Source: CAVQGZ01 sp963714455 (GTDB lineage Bacteria > Actinomycetota > Actinomycetes > Jiangellales > Jiangellaceae). Taken from it: 64,000 nt of DNA. Below are positions 52,586 to 63,960 of this stretch, one piece after another. The stretch covers positions 1 through 64,000 of the forward strand of contig CAVQON010000019.1 of assembly GCA_963714455.1 (NCBI GenBank), given 5' to 3'. Both the position numbers and the translations under genes were made by a program. The notes below the pieces were generated by a model. That model was not told the origin of the DNA and did not search any database. It worked only from the letters and a program-made list of their open reading frames with translations. Within the stretch, counting starts at the first letter, position 1. Every line of letters starts with the position of its first letter.

Positions 52586-53149
52586 GTGACCACGTGTCCG
52601 CAGTGCGGCCGTGACATCCCCGACGAGCTCGCCGAGGGGGCGAAGTTCTGTCCGTTCTGCGGCGCCCGCATGCATCGGCCGGCCGCCGACCTGGTGGACT
52701 CCACCACCACGTTCGCGCTGCCCTCGCACCACGCCGAGCACTCCGCCCCGGTGGCCGAGGAGCCCGAGGCCGGGCACGAGGCGCTGGACGACGACTCCCG
52801 CGCGGCCGTCGCGGCGCTGCCGCAGGGGTCGTCGATGCTCGTCGTCCAGCGGGGGCCGAACGCCGGGTCGCGCTTTCTTCTCGACGCCGACCTGGTGAGC
52901 GCCGGGCGCCATCCCGACTCCGACGTCTTTCTCGACGACGTGACGGTCTCGCGGCGTCACGCGGAGTTCCGTACGAGCGCCGACGGTTACGTCGTGCGCG
53001 ACGTCGGCAGCCTCAACGGCACCTACGTCAACCGCGACCGGGTCGACGAGGTGCTGCTCAGCAACGGCGACGAGGTGCAGGTGGGCAAGTACCGACTCGT
53101 GTACTACGCCGCCGCCGACGACCTCATGGGCGACTCCGCCCCGGCATGA
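52586..53149 (+). CDS. garA: GarA/OdhI-like FHA protein with N-terminal zinc ribbon
   Basis: The protein has 187 residues from a GTG after CAGGAGG. An N-terminal zinc ribbon (CPQCGRD ... FCPFCGARM) precedes a short linker containing DSTTTFAL (Thr40-42), like the phosphorylated ETTS-type threonines of GarA and OdhI. A C-terminal FHA domain follows: LVVQRGPNAGSRFLLDADLV, GRHPDSD with Arg108, SRRH 122-125 and DVGSLNGTYVN. GarA homologues inhibit 2-oxoglutarate dehydrogenase and glutamate enzymes, switched by Ser/Thr kinases. The ribbon is an addition not present in mycobacterial GarA. Its stop overlaps the next start (ATGA). Confidence 0.9.
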   Translation: MTTCPQCGRDIPDELAEGAKFCPFCGARMHRPAADLVDSTTTFALPSHHAEHSAPVAEEPEAGHEALDDDSRAAVAALPQGSSMLVVQRGPNAGSRFLLDADLVSAGRHPDSDVFLDDVTVSRRHAEFRTSADGYVVRDVGSLNGTYVNRDRVDEVLLSNGDEVQVGKYRLVYYAAADDLMGDSAPA

Positions 53150-53889
53150 GCGCGACGGCCCCGGCCCCGTCGGGCCGCTCCGGCACCCTGTCGATCGGGC
53201 AGGTGCTGTCCGGCCTACGCGAGGACTTCCCCGACGTCACGATCTCCAAGATCCGGTTCTTGGAGACGGAGGGCCTCGTCGAGCCCGAGCGCGCGCCGTC
53301 CGGGTACCGCCGGTTCACCCCGACCGACGTCGAGCGGCTGCGCTACGTGCTGGCCGCCCAGCGTGACCACTACCTGCCGCTGAAGGTGATCCGCGAGCAC
53401 CTCGACGCCATCGACCGGGGGCTGAGCCCGGCGGCGCCGCTCGGGCGCCCCGGCGTGCCGCGCGAGGTCGGGCAGGTGGACGCGCCCGCTCCCGTCGAGC
53501 TGGCCCGCGACTCCGCCGACGTGATCCTCACCCGGGCCGAGCTGCTGGAGGCCTGCGGAGCGACGGAGAAGCAGCTCGCCGCCCTGGAGGGGCACGGGCT
53601 GGTGAGCGCCACCCGGTCGGGTCACTACGACGCCGACGCGCTGGCGGTGGCCCGCGTCTGCATCGACCTCGCCGCCTTCGGGCTGGAGCCTCGCCACCTG
53701 CGACCGTTCCGCACGGCGGCTGACCGCGAGATCGACCTGGTCGAGCAGGTGGTGGGGCCGCTCATGCGCCGCCGCGACGACGACGCCGCGAGCCGCGCGG
53801 AGGAGACCGCCCGTGAGGTCGCCGTCCTCACGTTGGCGCTGCGCACCGCTCTTGTGCGAGCAGGCGTGCGACGCGTGCTGCACCGCTAG
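53146..53889 (+). CDS. ftsR: MerR-family regulator, FtsR type
   Basis: The protein has 247 residues. The MerR helix-turn-helix lies near the N-terminus (SIGQVLSGLREDFPDVTISK IRFLETEGLVEPERAPSGYR RF). A C-terminal part with a second winged-helix-like segment (ADVILTRAELLEACGATEKQ) is typical of actinobacterial FtsR, an activator of ftsZ expression. It is translationally coupled to garA, as in many actinobacteria. No effector-binding Cys cluster is visible. Confidence 0.88.
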   Translation: MSATAPAPSGRSGTLSIGQVLSGLREDFPDVTISKIRFLETEGLVEPERAPSGYRRFTPTDVERLRYVLAAQRDHYLPLKVIREHLDAIDRGLSPAAPLGRPGVPREVGQVDAPAPVELARDSADVILTRAELLEACGATEKQLAALEGHGLVSATRSGHYDADALAVARVCIDLAAFGLEPRHLRPFRTAADREIDLVEQVVGPLMRRRDDDAASRAEETAREVAVLTLALRTALVRAGVRRVLHR

Positions 53890-53898
53890 GGTGAAGGG

Positions 53899-54399
53899 GT
53901 GCTGCCTCTCGAGGTGATCGGTGTCCGGGTGGAGATGCCGTCCAACCAACCCATCGTGCTGCTGCGCGAGACCGACGGAGAGCGCTACCTGCCGATATGG
54001 ATCGGCGCGCCCGAAGCGTCCGCGATCGCCTTCGCCCAGCAGGGCGTGACCCCTGCCCGGCCGCTGACCCACGACCTCTTCGCCGACGTCATCACCGCCC
54101 TGGGCACGTCGTTGGCGCAGGTGCGCATCACCGACCTGACCGACGGGGTGTTCTACGCCGTGCTCGAGTTCGCCAACGGCGTGCAGGTGAGTGCGCGGCC
54201 CTCCGACGCCATCGCGCTGGCGCTTCGCACCGGGGCCGCGGTGCTCGGCGCCGAGTCGGTTCTCGACGAGGCCGGGCTGAACCTGCCGCACGAGGACGAG
54301 GACGAGGTGGAGAAGTTCCGCGAGTTTCTCGACCATGTGTCGCCGGAGGACTTCGACCCGGACGAAGGGCCCGCACCAGGACAAGCCGGGCTGACCTGA
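53899..54399 (+). CDS. Bifunctional nuclease domain protein (DUF151)
   Basis: The product is 166 residues from a GTG. The DUF151 core is clear: VIGVRVEMPSNQPIVLLRET, YLPIWIGAPEASAIAFAQQG, RPLTHDLF and ARPSDAIALALRTGAAV. An acidic C-terminal tail follows (EDEDEVEKFREFLDHVSPED). Family members are reported as DNases/RNases; the in vivo role in actinobacteria is unsettled. It lies between the two MerR genes of the conserved block. Confidence 0.88.
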   Translation: MLPLEVIGVRVEMPSNQPIVLLRETDGERYLPIWIGAPEASAIAFAQQGVTPARPLTHDLFADVITALGTSLAQVRITDLTDGVFYAVLEFANGVQVSARPSDAIALALRTGAAVLGAESVLDEAGLNLPHEDEDEVEKFREFLDHVSPEDFDPDEGPAPGQAGLT

Positions 54400-54400
54400 C

Positions 54401-54419
54401 CCTCAACATAAGGTTGAGG
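54401..54419. promoter_or_regulatory. MerR-type operator, perfect inverted repeat
   Basis: CCTCAACATAAGGTTGAGG has perfect seven-base arms around five bases, the 19-base form typical of MerR-family operators placed between -35 and -10 elements. It lies about 110 bases before the second MerR gene and begins just past the nuclease stop. Autoregulation by the MerR protein is the simplest reading. A half site of the same sequence lies upstream of garA. Confidence 0.6.
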
Positions 54420-54529
54420 CATGCGCGTGTTGCGTTGACCGCAGCCGCCTCAGTCCCTACCGTCACGGACGTGGGTGGAGGAAAACCCGTCACCTGTAGT
54501 TCCACGGCTGTGAGTCGGAAGGGCGTGCG

Positions 54530-55114
<585 letters not shown>

Positions 55115-55126
55115 TCTCGCTCGGCG

Positions 55127-57985
55127 ATGACCCTCTTCGCCGACCGCCACATCGGACCCCGCGCCGACGAGATCGCCAGCATGCTGGCGAGCGTCGGCTA
55201 CGCGAGCCTCGATGCGCTCACTGACGCTGCCGTCCCCGGCTCCATCCGCATGCTGGGTGCGCTGGACCTTCCCCCGGCGCTCGACGAGCGACAGACGCTG
55301 GACGAGCTGCGCGCGCTGTCTCGACGCAACGAGCGCCCGGTCTCCATGATCGGTCTGGGCTACTACGACACCGTGACCCCTCCGGTGGTCGTGCGCCGGC
55401 TGCTGGAGAGCCCGGGCTGGTACACCGCGTACACGCCGTACCAGCCGGAGATCTCCCAGGGCCGGCTGGAGGCCCTGCTGAACTTCCAGACCATGGTCGA
55501 AGACCTCACCGCACTTCCGATCGCGAACGCCAGCCTGCTCGACGAGGCCACGGCCGTAGCCGAGGCCATGACCCTCATGCACCGAGCGGCCAAGGGACCG
55601 GCAGCGGCGAGCCGGCGTCTGCTCGTCGACGGCGACGTGCTGCCGCAGACCCGCGCGGTTCTCGCCACGAGGGCCGAGCCGCTGGGCATCGAGCTGGTCG
55701 AGCTCGACCCCGACGCGCAGGCGCTGCCGCCCGGCGACGCCTTCGGCGTCGTCCTGCAGTACCCGGGAGCCTCGGGTGCGCTGCGCGACCACGCAGCGCT
55801 GGTGGCCGACGCGCACTCGCGGGGTGCTCAGGTGACCGTGGCCGCCGACCTGCTCGCGCTCACGCTGCTGCGCCCGCCCGGCGAGATCGGTGCCGACGTC
55901 GCGGTCGGCAGCACCCAGCGCTTCGGCGTGCCGCTGGGCTACGGCGGCCCGCACGCGGCATACATGGCCGTGCGCAAGGGCCTGGAGCGACAGCTGCCGG
56001 GACGCCTGGTGGGCGTGTCGGTGGACGCCGACGGCCACCGCGCGTACCGGCTGGCCCTGCAGACCCGTGAGCAGCACATCCGTCGCGACCGGGCGACCAG
56101 CAACATCTGCACAGCGCAGGTTCTGCTGGCCGTCGTGGCCTCGATGTTCGCCGTGTGGCACGGCCCGGACGGGCTCACCGCGATCGCCCGGCACGCGCAG
56201 CGCCACGCCCAGCGCCTGGCCGACGCCCTGCGTGCCGACGGTGTGCGCGTGCGCAGCGACCACTTCGTCGACACCGTCGTCGCGGTCGTCCCGGGCCAGG
56301 CGGCACAGGTGGTGGCCGCGGCCGCGGCCGACGGCATCAGCCTGGGGTTCGTCGACGACGACCACGTCCGGGTCGCGTGCGACGAGACGACCGAGGACCA
56401 GCACGTCGACCGGGTGCTCGCCGCGTTCGACGTTGCGCAAGCAGCGGGCGTCGACACCCACCACGACGGGCCCGACTCCATCCCCGTGCGGCTGCGACGC
56501 ACGTCGGCGTTCATGACCCACCCAGTGTTCTCGTCCCACCGCTCGGAGACCGCGCTGCTGCGCTACATGCGTCGGCTCTCCGACGCCGACTACGCGCTGG
56601 ACCGCGGCATGATCCCGCTCGGCTCGTGCACGATGAAGCTCAACGCGGCGGTGGAGATGGAGGCCGTCACCTGGCCGCACTTCGCCGGCCTGCACCCGTT
56701 CGCGCCGATCGAGCAGACCGCGGGGTACCAGCAGCTCATCGATGACCTGTGCCGCTGGCTCGCCGAGATCACCGGCTACCACTCGGTGTCGCTGCAGCCC
56801 AACGCCGGCTCCCAGGGCGAGTTCGCCGGGCTGCTCGCCATCCGTGCCTACCACCGCTCGCGCGGCGACGCCCAGCGCGACGTGTGCCTGATCCCGCAGA
56901 GCGCGCACGGCACGAACGCCGCGTCGGCCGTGATGGCCGGCATGCGGGTGGCCGTGGTCGCCTCGGCAGCCGACGGCACGGTCGACCTGGACGACCTGCG
57001 TCGGCTCGTCGTCGAGCACGGCGACCGGGTTGCCGCCGCGATGGTCACCTACCCGTCCACCCACGGCGTGTACGAAGAGGGCATCAGCGAGCTGTGCCGC
57101 ATCGTGCACGAGGCCGGCGGCCAGGTGTACGTCGACGGCGCGAACCTCAACGCGCTGGTCGGCGTCGCACGACCCGGCGACTTCGGCGCCGACGTCTCGC
57201 ACCTCAACCTGCACAAGACGTTCTGCATCCCGCACGGCGGTGGCGGCCCGGGGGTCGGCCCCATCGGGGTGCGCGAGCACCTCGCGCCCTTCTTGCCCAA
57301 CCACCCGCTGGTGGCCCAGGCCGGGCCCGACACCGGCATCGGACCGGTCTCGGCGGCTCCGTTCGGCTCGCCCGGCGTGCTGCCGATCTCGTGGGCCTAC
57401 ATCCGGCTGATGGGCCCCGACGGGCTACGGCGCGCCACCCAGGTCGCCGTGCTGGCCGCCAACTACGTCGCCCGGCGGCTGGCCGAGCACTACCCGATCC
57501 TTTACACCGGCGCGCACGGGCTCGTGGCGCACGAGTGCATCATCGACCTGCGTCCGCTCACCAAGCAGACCGGTGTGAGCGTGGACGACGTGGCCAAGCG
57601 GCTGATCGACTACGGCTTCCACGCCCCGACCATGTCGTTCCCGGTGGCCGGAACGCTGATGGTCGAGCCCACCGAGTCAGAAGACCTGGCTGAGCTCGAC
57701 CGCTTCTGCGACGCGATGATCGCGATCCGGGCCGAGGTCGACCTGGTGGCGTCCGGGCACTGGCCGGTCCAGGACAACCCGCTGCGCAACGCGCCGCACA
57801 CCGCCCGCTCAGCGCTGGGGGAGTGGACCCACCCCTACTCGCGGGAGGTGGCGGTGTACCCAGCCGGTCCGGGCCAGGCCGGCGACAAGTACTGGCCGCC
57901 CGTGCGTCGCATCGACGGCGCGCACGGCGACCGCAACCTGGTGTGCAGCTGTCCGGAGCCGGAGGCGTTCGCAGCCGCCGAGTGA
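55127..57985 (+). CDS. gcvP: Glycine dehydrogenase (decarboxylating), P protein
   Basis: The protein has 952 residues, the full-length fused form. PLP binds Lys697 in HLNLHKTFCIPHGGGGPG. Other marks are FADRHIGPRADEIASML at the N-terminus, YTPYQPEISQGRLEALLNFQ, MIPLGSCTMKLNA, the glycine-rich VSLQPNAGSQGEFAGLL and YPSTHGVYEEGI. It decarboxylates glycine and transfers the aminomethyl group to GcvH. gcvH lies upstream in the same conserved block. The start follows the MerR stop by 12 bases. Confidence 0.96.
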   Translation: MTLFADRHIGPRADEIASMLASVGYASLDALTDAAVPGSIRMLGALDLPPALDERQTLDELRALSRRNERPVSMIGLGYYDTVTPPVVVRRLLESPGWYTAYTPYQPEISQGRLEALLNFQTMVEDLTALPIANASLLDEATAVAEAMTLMHRAAKGPAAASRRLLVDGDVLPQTRAVLATRAEPLGIELVELDPDAQALPPGDAFGVVLQYPGASGALRDHAALVADAHSRGAQVTVAADLLALTLLRPPGEIGADVAVGSTQRFGVPLGYGGPHAAYMAVRKGLERQLPGRLVGVSVDADGHRAYRLALQTREQHIRRDRATSNICTAQVLLAVVASMFAVWHGPDGLTAIARHAQRHAQRLADALRADGVRVRSDHFVDTVVAVVPGQAAQVVAAAAADGISLGFVDDDHVRVACDETTEDQHVDRVLAAFDVAQAAGVDTHHDGPDSIPVRLRRTSAFMTHPVFSSHRSETALLRYMRRLSDADYALDRGMIPLGSCTMKLNAAVEMEAVTWPHFAGLHPFAPIEQTAGYQQLIDDLCRWLAEITGYHSVSLQPNAGSQGEFAGLLAIRAYHRSRGDAQRDVCLIPQSAHGTNAASAVMAGMRVAVVASAADGTVDLDDLRRLVVEHGDRVAAAMVTYPSTHGVYEEGISELCRIVHEAGGQVYVDGANLNALVGVARPGDFGADVSHLNLHKTFCIPHGGGGPGVGPIGVREHLAPFLPNHPLVAQAGPDTGIGPVSAAPFGSPGVLPISWAYIRLMGPDGLRRATQVAVLAANYVARRLAEHYPILYTGAHGLVAHECIIDLRPLTKQTGVSVDDVAKRLIDYGFHAPTMSFPVAGTLMVEPTESEDLAELDRFCDAMIAIRAEVDLVASGHWPVQDNPLRNAPHTARSALGEWTHPYSREVAVYPAGPGQAGDKYWPPVRRIDGAHGDRNLVCSCPEPEAFAAAE

Positions 57986-58012
57986 GGCTCGGCAGCCATG
58001 GGCGGCGCTGCG

Positions 58013-59400
58013 CTACTGGGCGTCGCTGGCGGTGGAGAAGTGGAAGTCGTCGACCGTCAAGGCCGGCATCGCCGTGCGGCAGAACCACTCGCCCCACTCC
58101 CGGCTGAAGGTCGCCTCGGTCGTGCCGGCGGCTCGGACGCGTCCGAGCACGTCGATCGGGCTCTCGTTGAAGCGGAAGTTCGGTGCCAGGCCCACGACCT
58201 CGCCACCGGACACGACGAACACCCCGTCCCGGGTGAGCCCGGTGAGCAGCAGCGTCTGCGGGTCGACCTCGCGTATGTACCACAGCGACGTGAGCAGCAG
58301 CCCGTTCTCGAGCCCGACGACAAGGTCGTCGACGCTGCCGCTGCCACCCTCGACCTCCAGCACGAGGTTGTCGACGGCCGGCGTGACCGGCATGTCGGTC
58401 AGCGACGCGGAGTAGCGGGTCTGCACGAGGGCGTCGAGGCGACCGCGCTCGATCCAGCGCGTCGCGGGCGCCGGCAGGCCGTTGTCGAACACGCTGCTGA
58501 TCGGGCTGGACGCCGCCGCCGTCACCAGCGGCGCGCACTCCAGCCCCGGGTAGGCAGGGTCGGATCGCAGCGTGACGCGGGGGTCGACGACCTGCTGGCC
58601 GACCCGGGTGCGCCCGCCCGGTGCGGAGTAGACGCTGCGGCCGTCCTGGGCGTGCAGCGCCGCCATCTCCCAGTACGCGTAGATCGCGAGGTCGGCGACC
58701 GACGTGGGCGGCAGGATCGCCGGGTAGCGCCCCGGGGCGAGGTCGACCCGTCGTTTCGACCACTCCAGCCGGCGGCGCAGGTCGCCGTCGACGGCATGCA
58801 TGTCGACGTCGGTGAAGTCACGGCTGGCCAGGCCGGTCCACGTGGACGCGGAGAGGTCGGCGGTCTTCGCGGTCACCGTCAGGTGCCCGGAGGGCTGCAC
58901 GTGGCGGTGGCGCAGGCCGGTCGAGGTGCCGAGGTACGTCGTGTCCAGCATGTGCTCGGCGTAGCCGTAGGTCTCCACGCCGTCGGCGCGTGCGCCGGCG
59001 AGCACGTCTCCCAACGCCTCGGACACCGTGCCGAACACCTCGATGCCGCCGACGACGGGTGGGTCGGTGAAGTCCGGGGCCGCCGGGCCGTCCGGCAGCA
59101 CGTGGGCGCTCTGCTCGGGCGGGGTCTGTCGGGCCAGGGCCTCGGCGTCGGCGACGAGGCCCGCGATGTCGTGGGCATCGGTGACGGTGCGGGTGAGACC
59201 GCCCGCCGACGACTCCGGCGGCGTGCCGTGCATCGCGACGACGGTCATCGTCCGGCTGCGGGTCTGCCCGTTCGTCGTCAGCGTGTTGGAGGCCCACCGC
59301 ATGTTCGCCTGGCTCGACACCGTCACGAGCACGACGCACGCGTCGCTGACCGACCGGGCGAGGGCCACCTCGACCATCTCGTCCGGACGCAGGGCGGCGC

Positions 59401-59404
<4 letters not shown>
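58013..59404 (-). CDS. tldE: TldE/PmbA-family protease subunit
   Basis: The protein has 463 residues from an ATG with GGAGGGA upstream. It has the TldD/PmbA fold without the HExxxH zinc site of its partner: SSQANMRWASNTLTTNGQTR near the start, VRAAGTTEATFSREWGEW near the end, and NLVLEVEGGSGSVDDLVVGL with GLTRDGVFVVSGGEVVGLAP. TldD/TldE form a heteromeric metalloprotease that trims modified peptides. The ATGA overlap with tldD supports assembly. The partner supplies the zinc site. Confidence 0.88.
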
Positions 59405-60945
<1,541 letters not shown>

Positions 60946-60985
60946 CTGCGCGAGCCTAACGGCGCGACGACGGCACGCAGCCGGT

Positions 60986-61468
60986 TCACGTGCGACCGCG
61001 GTCTTCTTGCGCACGCCACAACGTCTCCGACTCTGCTGCCCAGGTGGCCTGCACCACGCTGTAGCCCCGCTGTCGCAGCGCCTCGCACACCGACGCGTCG
61101 TCGTCCACGACGAACGCGATCGACCCCTCGGCCGCTACCTGGGCCAGCAGCGCGGGCTTGAGCACACGTGCCGGACGGCGGTCGCGAGCCCCGCGCAGCA
61201 CCAGCCCCCCGGCGGGCAGCTTGTGGCGCTCCAGCCACTCCTGCGTCACCGTTCGCAGGTGCTCGGGGCGCCCGGACAGGTAGATGAGGGCGTGGTCGAG
61301 CGCGGCGTCGGTGGCGCGGCGGTGTCCCTCGAGGAGCAGTGGGTCGTCGGCTGCGTCGGCGAAGAAGCCCGCCCAGTCGCGGCGTCGTCCACGGATGTGG
61401 TGCAGGCGGTGCGTGACGTCGGCGAGCACGCCGTCGATGTCGAACACCGCGAAGCTCGGCCGGGTCAC
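60986..61468 (-). CDS. HAD-superfamily phosphatase
   Basis: The product is 160 residues from a GTG overlapping the ABC1-kinase stop. The HAD nucleophile motif is FAVFDIDGVLADVTHR (DxDGxLxD), with the Ser motif HALIYLSGRPEH and the acidic motif SIAFVVDDDASVCEAL. The short form resembles polynucleotide 3'-phosphatase-like HADs. The substrate is unknown. It is coupled to the UbiB-like gene. Confidence 0.82.
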   Translation of the reverse strand: MTRPSFAVFDIDGVLADVTHRLHHIRGRRRDWAGFFADAADDPLLLEGHRRATDAALDHALIYLSGRPEHLRTVTQEWLERHKLPAGGLVLRGARDRRPARVLKPALLAQVAAEGSIAFVVDDDASVCEALRQRGYSVVQATWAAESETLWRAQEDRGRT

Positions 61469-62805
61469 GTCGCCACCGGTGGGGCGGCGAAGCCGGGCAG
61501 CAGGCGCGCGAGCTCGTCGGCGACCGGGACGCGAGCCTCGAGCTGGGCGAGCACGCCGACGACGCCCAGCCAGACGCGGTGGGTGAAGAGCTGGTCAGGC
61601 GGGATGGTGAGCTGCAGGGCAACGGCGAAGTCGGGGTTGCGCGGGTCGTTGACCTTGCCGAACTCGGTGCGCAGCCAGTCACGCGTGTAGTGGAACACCT
61701 CGTGGCGCGCCGGCTCGCTGAACGGAGCGAGGTAGTCCATCAGCTTCGCCGTCTCGATGTGCTGGCCAGGGCGCACGAGTCCGGCGTCGCGCAGAGCGTG
61801 GGTCACCTCGTCGACGTCGTCACTGCGCAGGGCCGCGATCAGGTGACCGAAGGTCTCGGGAAGGCCGTCGGGCAGCTCCAGGGACGACCCGAAGTCGAGC
61901 ACGCCGAGACGCCCGTCGTCCAGCAGCCTGAAGTTCCCCGGGTGCGGGTCGGAGTGCAGCAGCCCCGTGCGCATCGGGGCGCCGAGCATGAACCGCTGGT
62001 AGCGCACCGCGACAGCGTCGCGCGTCGGCTGGTCGGCCGTCTCGGCGACGCGTGCCAGCGGCATCCCGTCCATCCAGTCGCTGACCAGAACACGTGGCCG
62101 GGCGAGCACCACGTGCGGCACGACCACCTCGTCGTCCTCGGTGTAGGCGGCGGCGAAGCGCTGCTGCACCCGGCCCTCGTGGACGTAGTCGAGCTCGTCG
62201 AGCAGTCGCACCCGCATCTCGGCCACGAGCGGCGGCAGCGCGATGCGTGGAGCCAGCCGCGCGACGGCCCCCGACGCGATCGCGAGTGCGCGCACGTCGG
62301 CGGCGAGCGCCTCGGCGACGCCCGGGTACTGGATCTTGACCGCTACCTCGCGGCCCTGCGGAGTGCTCGCTCGATGCACCTGGCCCAGCGACGCCGCCGC
62401 AGCCGCGGCCGGGTCGAGGCCGGGCAGCAGGTCGCGCCACGCAGGGCCGAGCTCGTCGACCAGCACCGGCTCGACCTGCTCGAAGGGCAGTGCCGGCACG
62501 TCCTGCTGCAGCCCGGTCAGGGTCTCGCGCCACGTCCGCTCCGGGTCTTGCGGGAAGAGCATCTCGACGGTGGAGAGAAGCTGACCGGCCTTGAGGGCGC
62601 CGCCCTTCATCTCGCCGAGCGTCCGCCGGGTGCGGGCGGCTGCGCCCTGGCGCAGCTCGCGGCGGACGACGTCGGGGTCGTGGCCCGCTGCTCGACGCAC
62701 GGCGCCGCGGGCGCTGTCGACGATGGCCCAGGCCGGCAGGCTCAGCAGACGCACCGTCCGCACGGGGGAGTGGGGGGAGAGCCTGGTGCGTCCTGCCGAT
62801 GGCAC
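61465..62805 (-). CDS. ABC1/UbiB-family atypical kinase
   Basis: The protein has 446 residues from a GTG at 62805. Signatures are KAGQLLSTVEM (the KxGQ motif), ASLGQVHRASTPQGREVAVK IQYPG (the ATP lysine), LLHSDPHPGNFRLLDDGRLG (catalytic Asp) and VLDFGSSLELP (DFG). ABC1 proteins act as ATPases or kinases in isoprenoid-lipid or quinone metabolism at the membrane. Direct partners are not visible nearby. Confidence 0.9.
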   Translation of the reverse strand: MPSAGRTRLSPHSPVRTVRLLSLPAWAIVDSARGAVRRAAGHDPDVVRRELRQGAAARTRRTLGEMKGGALKAGQLLSTVEMLFPQDPERTWRETLTGLQQDVPALPFEQVEPVLVDELGPAWRDLLPGLDPAAAAAASLGQVHRASTPQGREVAVKIQYPGVAEALAADVRALAIASGAVARLAPRIALPPLVAEMRVRLLDELDYVHEGRVQQRFAAAYTEDDEVVVPHVVLARPRVLVSDWMDGMPLARVAETADQPTRDAVAVRYQRFMLGAPMRTGLLHSDPHPGNFRLLDDGRLGVLDFGSSLELPDGLPETFGHLIAALRSDDVDEVTHALRDAGLVRPGQHIETAKLMDYLAPFSEPARHEVFHYTRDWLRTEFGKVNDPRNPDFAVALQLTIPPDQLFTHRVWLGVVGVLAQLEARVPVADELARLLPGFAAPPVAT

Positions 62806-62815
62806 GTCGGCGAGG

Positions 62816-63796
62816 CTACTGGAGGACGACCGTCGCGCTTCGGCCGACGGCGTGCGCACGCGAGGGCAGTGACACGGCGCGGAAGGTTCCGGCCTCGTTC
62901 ACCCGGAAGGCGACGTTGCCGCGCGGACCGGTGCGACGGGAGTCCACCTTGACCCAACGGTTTCCGACGCGCTGCTGAAGAGCGACGCGGTGCCCTGCCC
63001 AAGCGGGCGTCACGCTGGCCCGCACCCGCGTCGACGCCGAGGCGGTCGCCACGCCGGACGTGGTCGACGGCACCGCCACCGACACGACCGTTCGCACGCG
63101 CACCGTCCGAGCCCCGGAACGCTTGGGGGCGTGCTTCGTGGTTCCGGAGAACGTGGCCCACACCTTGGTGGTGCGCTTCGCTGAGCCGGTGGTGTGCGCG
63201 ACGACGCCACGCGCGTCCGTCTTGTAGGTGCGGCACGACGTCGATCCACCGACGGGACGCTGGCAGACCTTGAGGTTCTTGCGCGCCAGCGGCTTGCCGC
63301 TGCGCTCGGTCAGGCGAAAGCCCGAGGTGACCGACGAGCGCAGCGGTACGACGACCTTGCGCTGCTTGGTCACCTTGACCGGCGTGCGCCGGTCGGCGCC
63401 GCGCGAGGCGGCAGCACCGCCCCGCAGGCTGGCGGGCGTGCCGGCTGCCTGCGCAGAACCGAGCCCCAGCTTGCGCGAGCAGGCCGGCCAGGCGCCCCAG
63501 CCCTGGATGTCCAGGAGCCGTTCGGCGGCCGCCACCTGCTGGGCACGCGTGGCCAGGTCGGGCCGCGGTGCGTAGCGGTTGCCGCCGACCGCGTTCCAGC
63601 TGCCGAGGGAGAACTGCACCCCGCCGTAGTACCCGTTGCCCGTGTTGATCTTCCAGTTGCCGCCCGACTCGCACTGGGCGAGGCGGTTCCAGGTGGTGTC
63701 GGACGCCGCGTGCGCAGGTGCTGTCAGCCCGAGGGCTCCGAGGGTCACCGCAGCGACGCCCACCACCAACGCACGCACGCTGAAGCGTGCACGCAT
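62816..63796 (-). CDS. Resuscitation-promoting factor-like transglycosylase
   Basis: The protein has 326 residues with a signal peptide (residues 1-30, cleaved after AHA). The Rpf domain reads TTWNRLAQCESGGNWKINTG followed by NGYYGGVQF, with the catalytic Glu43 of CESGGNW. ATRAQQVAAAERLLDIQGWG AWPAC closes the domain. A long Lys/Arg/Ser/Thr-rich tail with two Ig-like segments follows (about residues 140-320). Rpf proteins cleave peptidoglycan and help dormant cells resume growth. GGGAGAA precedes the ATG, and a c-di-AMP riboswitch lies in the leader. Confidence 0.92.
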   Translation of the reverse strand: MRARFSVRALVVGVAAVTLGALGLTAPAHAASDTTWNRLAQCESGGNWKINTGNGYYGGVQFSLGSWNAVGGNRYAPRPDLATRAQQVAAAERLLDIQGWGAWPACSRKLGLGSAQAAGTPASLRGGAAASRGADRRTPVKVTKQRKVVVPLRSSVTSGFRLTERSGKPLARKNLKVCQRPVGGSTSCRTYKTDARGVVAHTTGSAKRTTKVWATFSGTTKHAPKRSGARTVRVRTVVSVAVPSTTSGVATASASTRVRASVTPAWAGHRVALQQRVGNRWVKVDSRRTGPRGNVAFRVNEAGTFRAVSLPSRAHAVGRSATVVLQ

Positions 63797-63805
63797 GTGT
63801 TCTCC

Positions 63806-63960
63806 CGTAACGCCTCCGAGGTGAGCTGTCGGGTTCGGAGCGGGAGTGCCCCGGCCAGGTCTGGCTTCACCCCTGACGAGCCAGGCTCGTCGTGGTTCCC
63901 CCGGCGTCTGTCCGTGTGTGCTGAGGGGCCGTCCGGGCCGACAGACGTTCGGCGAAGCCC
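63806..63960 (-). ncRNA. c-di-AMP riboswitch (ydaO/yuaA type) before rpf
   Basis: Read on the minus strand, the rpf leader contains the conserved ydaO elements in order: GCCGGGGGAACCA, then AGGGGTGAAGCC, then CCGAACCCGACAGC followed by TCACCTCGGAGGCG. GC-rich pairing stems lie between them (for example GACGAGCC/GGCTCGTC). This class binds cyclic di-AMP and usually lowers expression of cell-wall-lytic and rpf genes in actinobacteria. The 5' boundary is approximate and the aptamer lies near the window edge. Confidence 0.82.
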
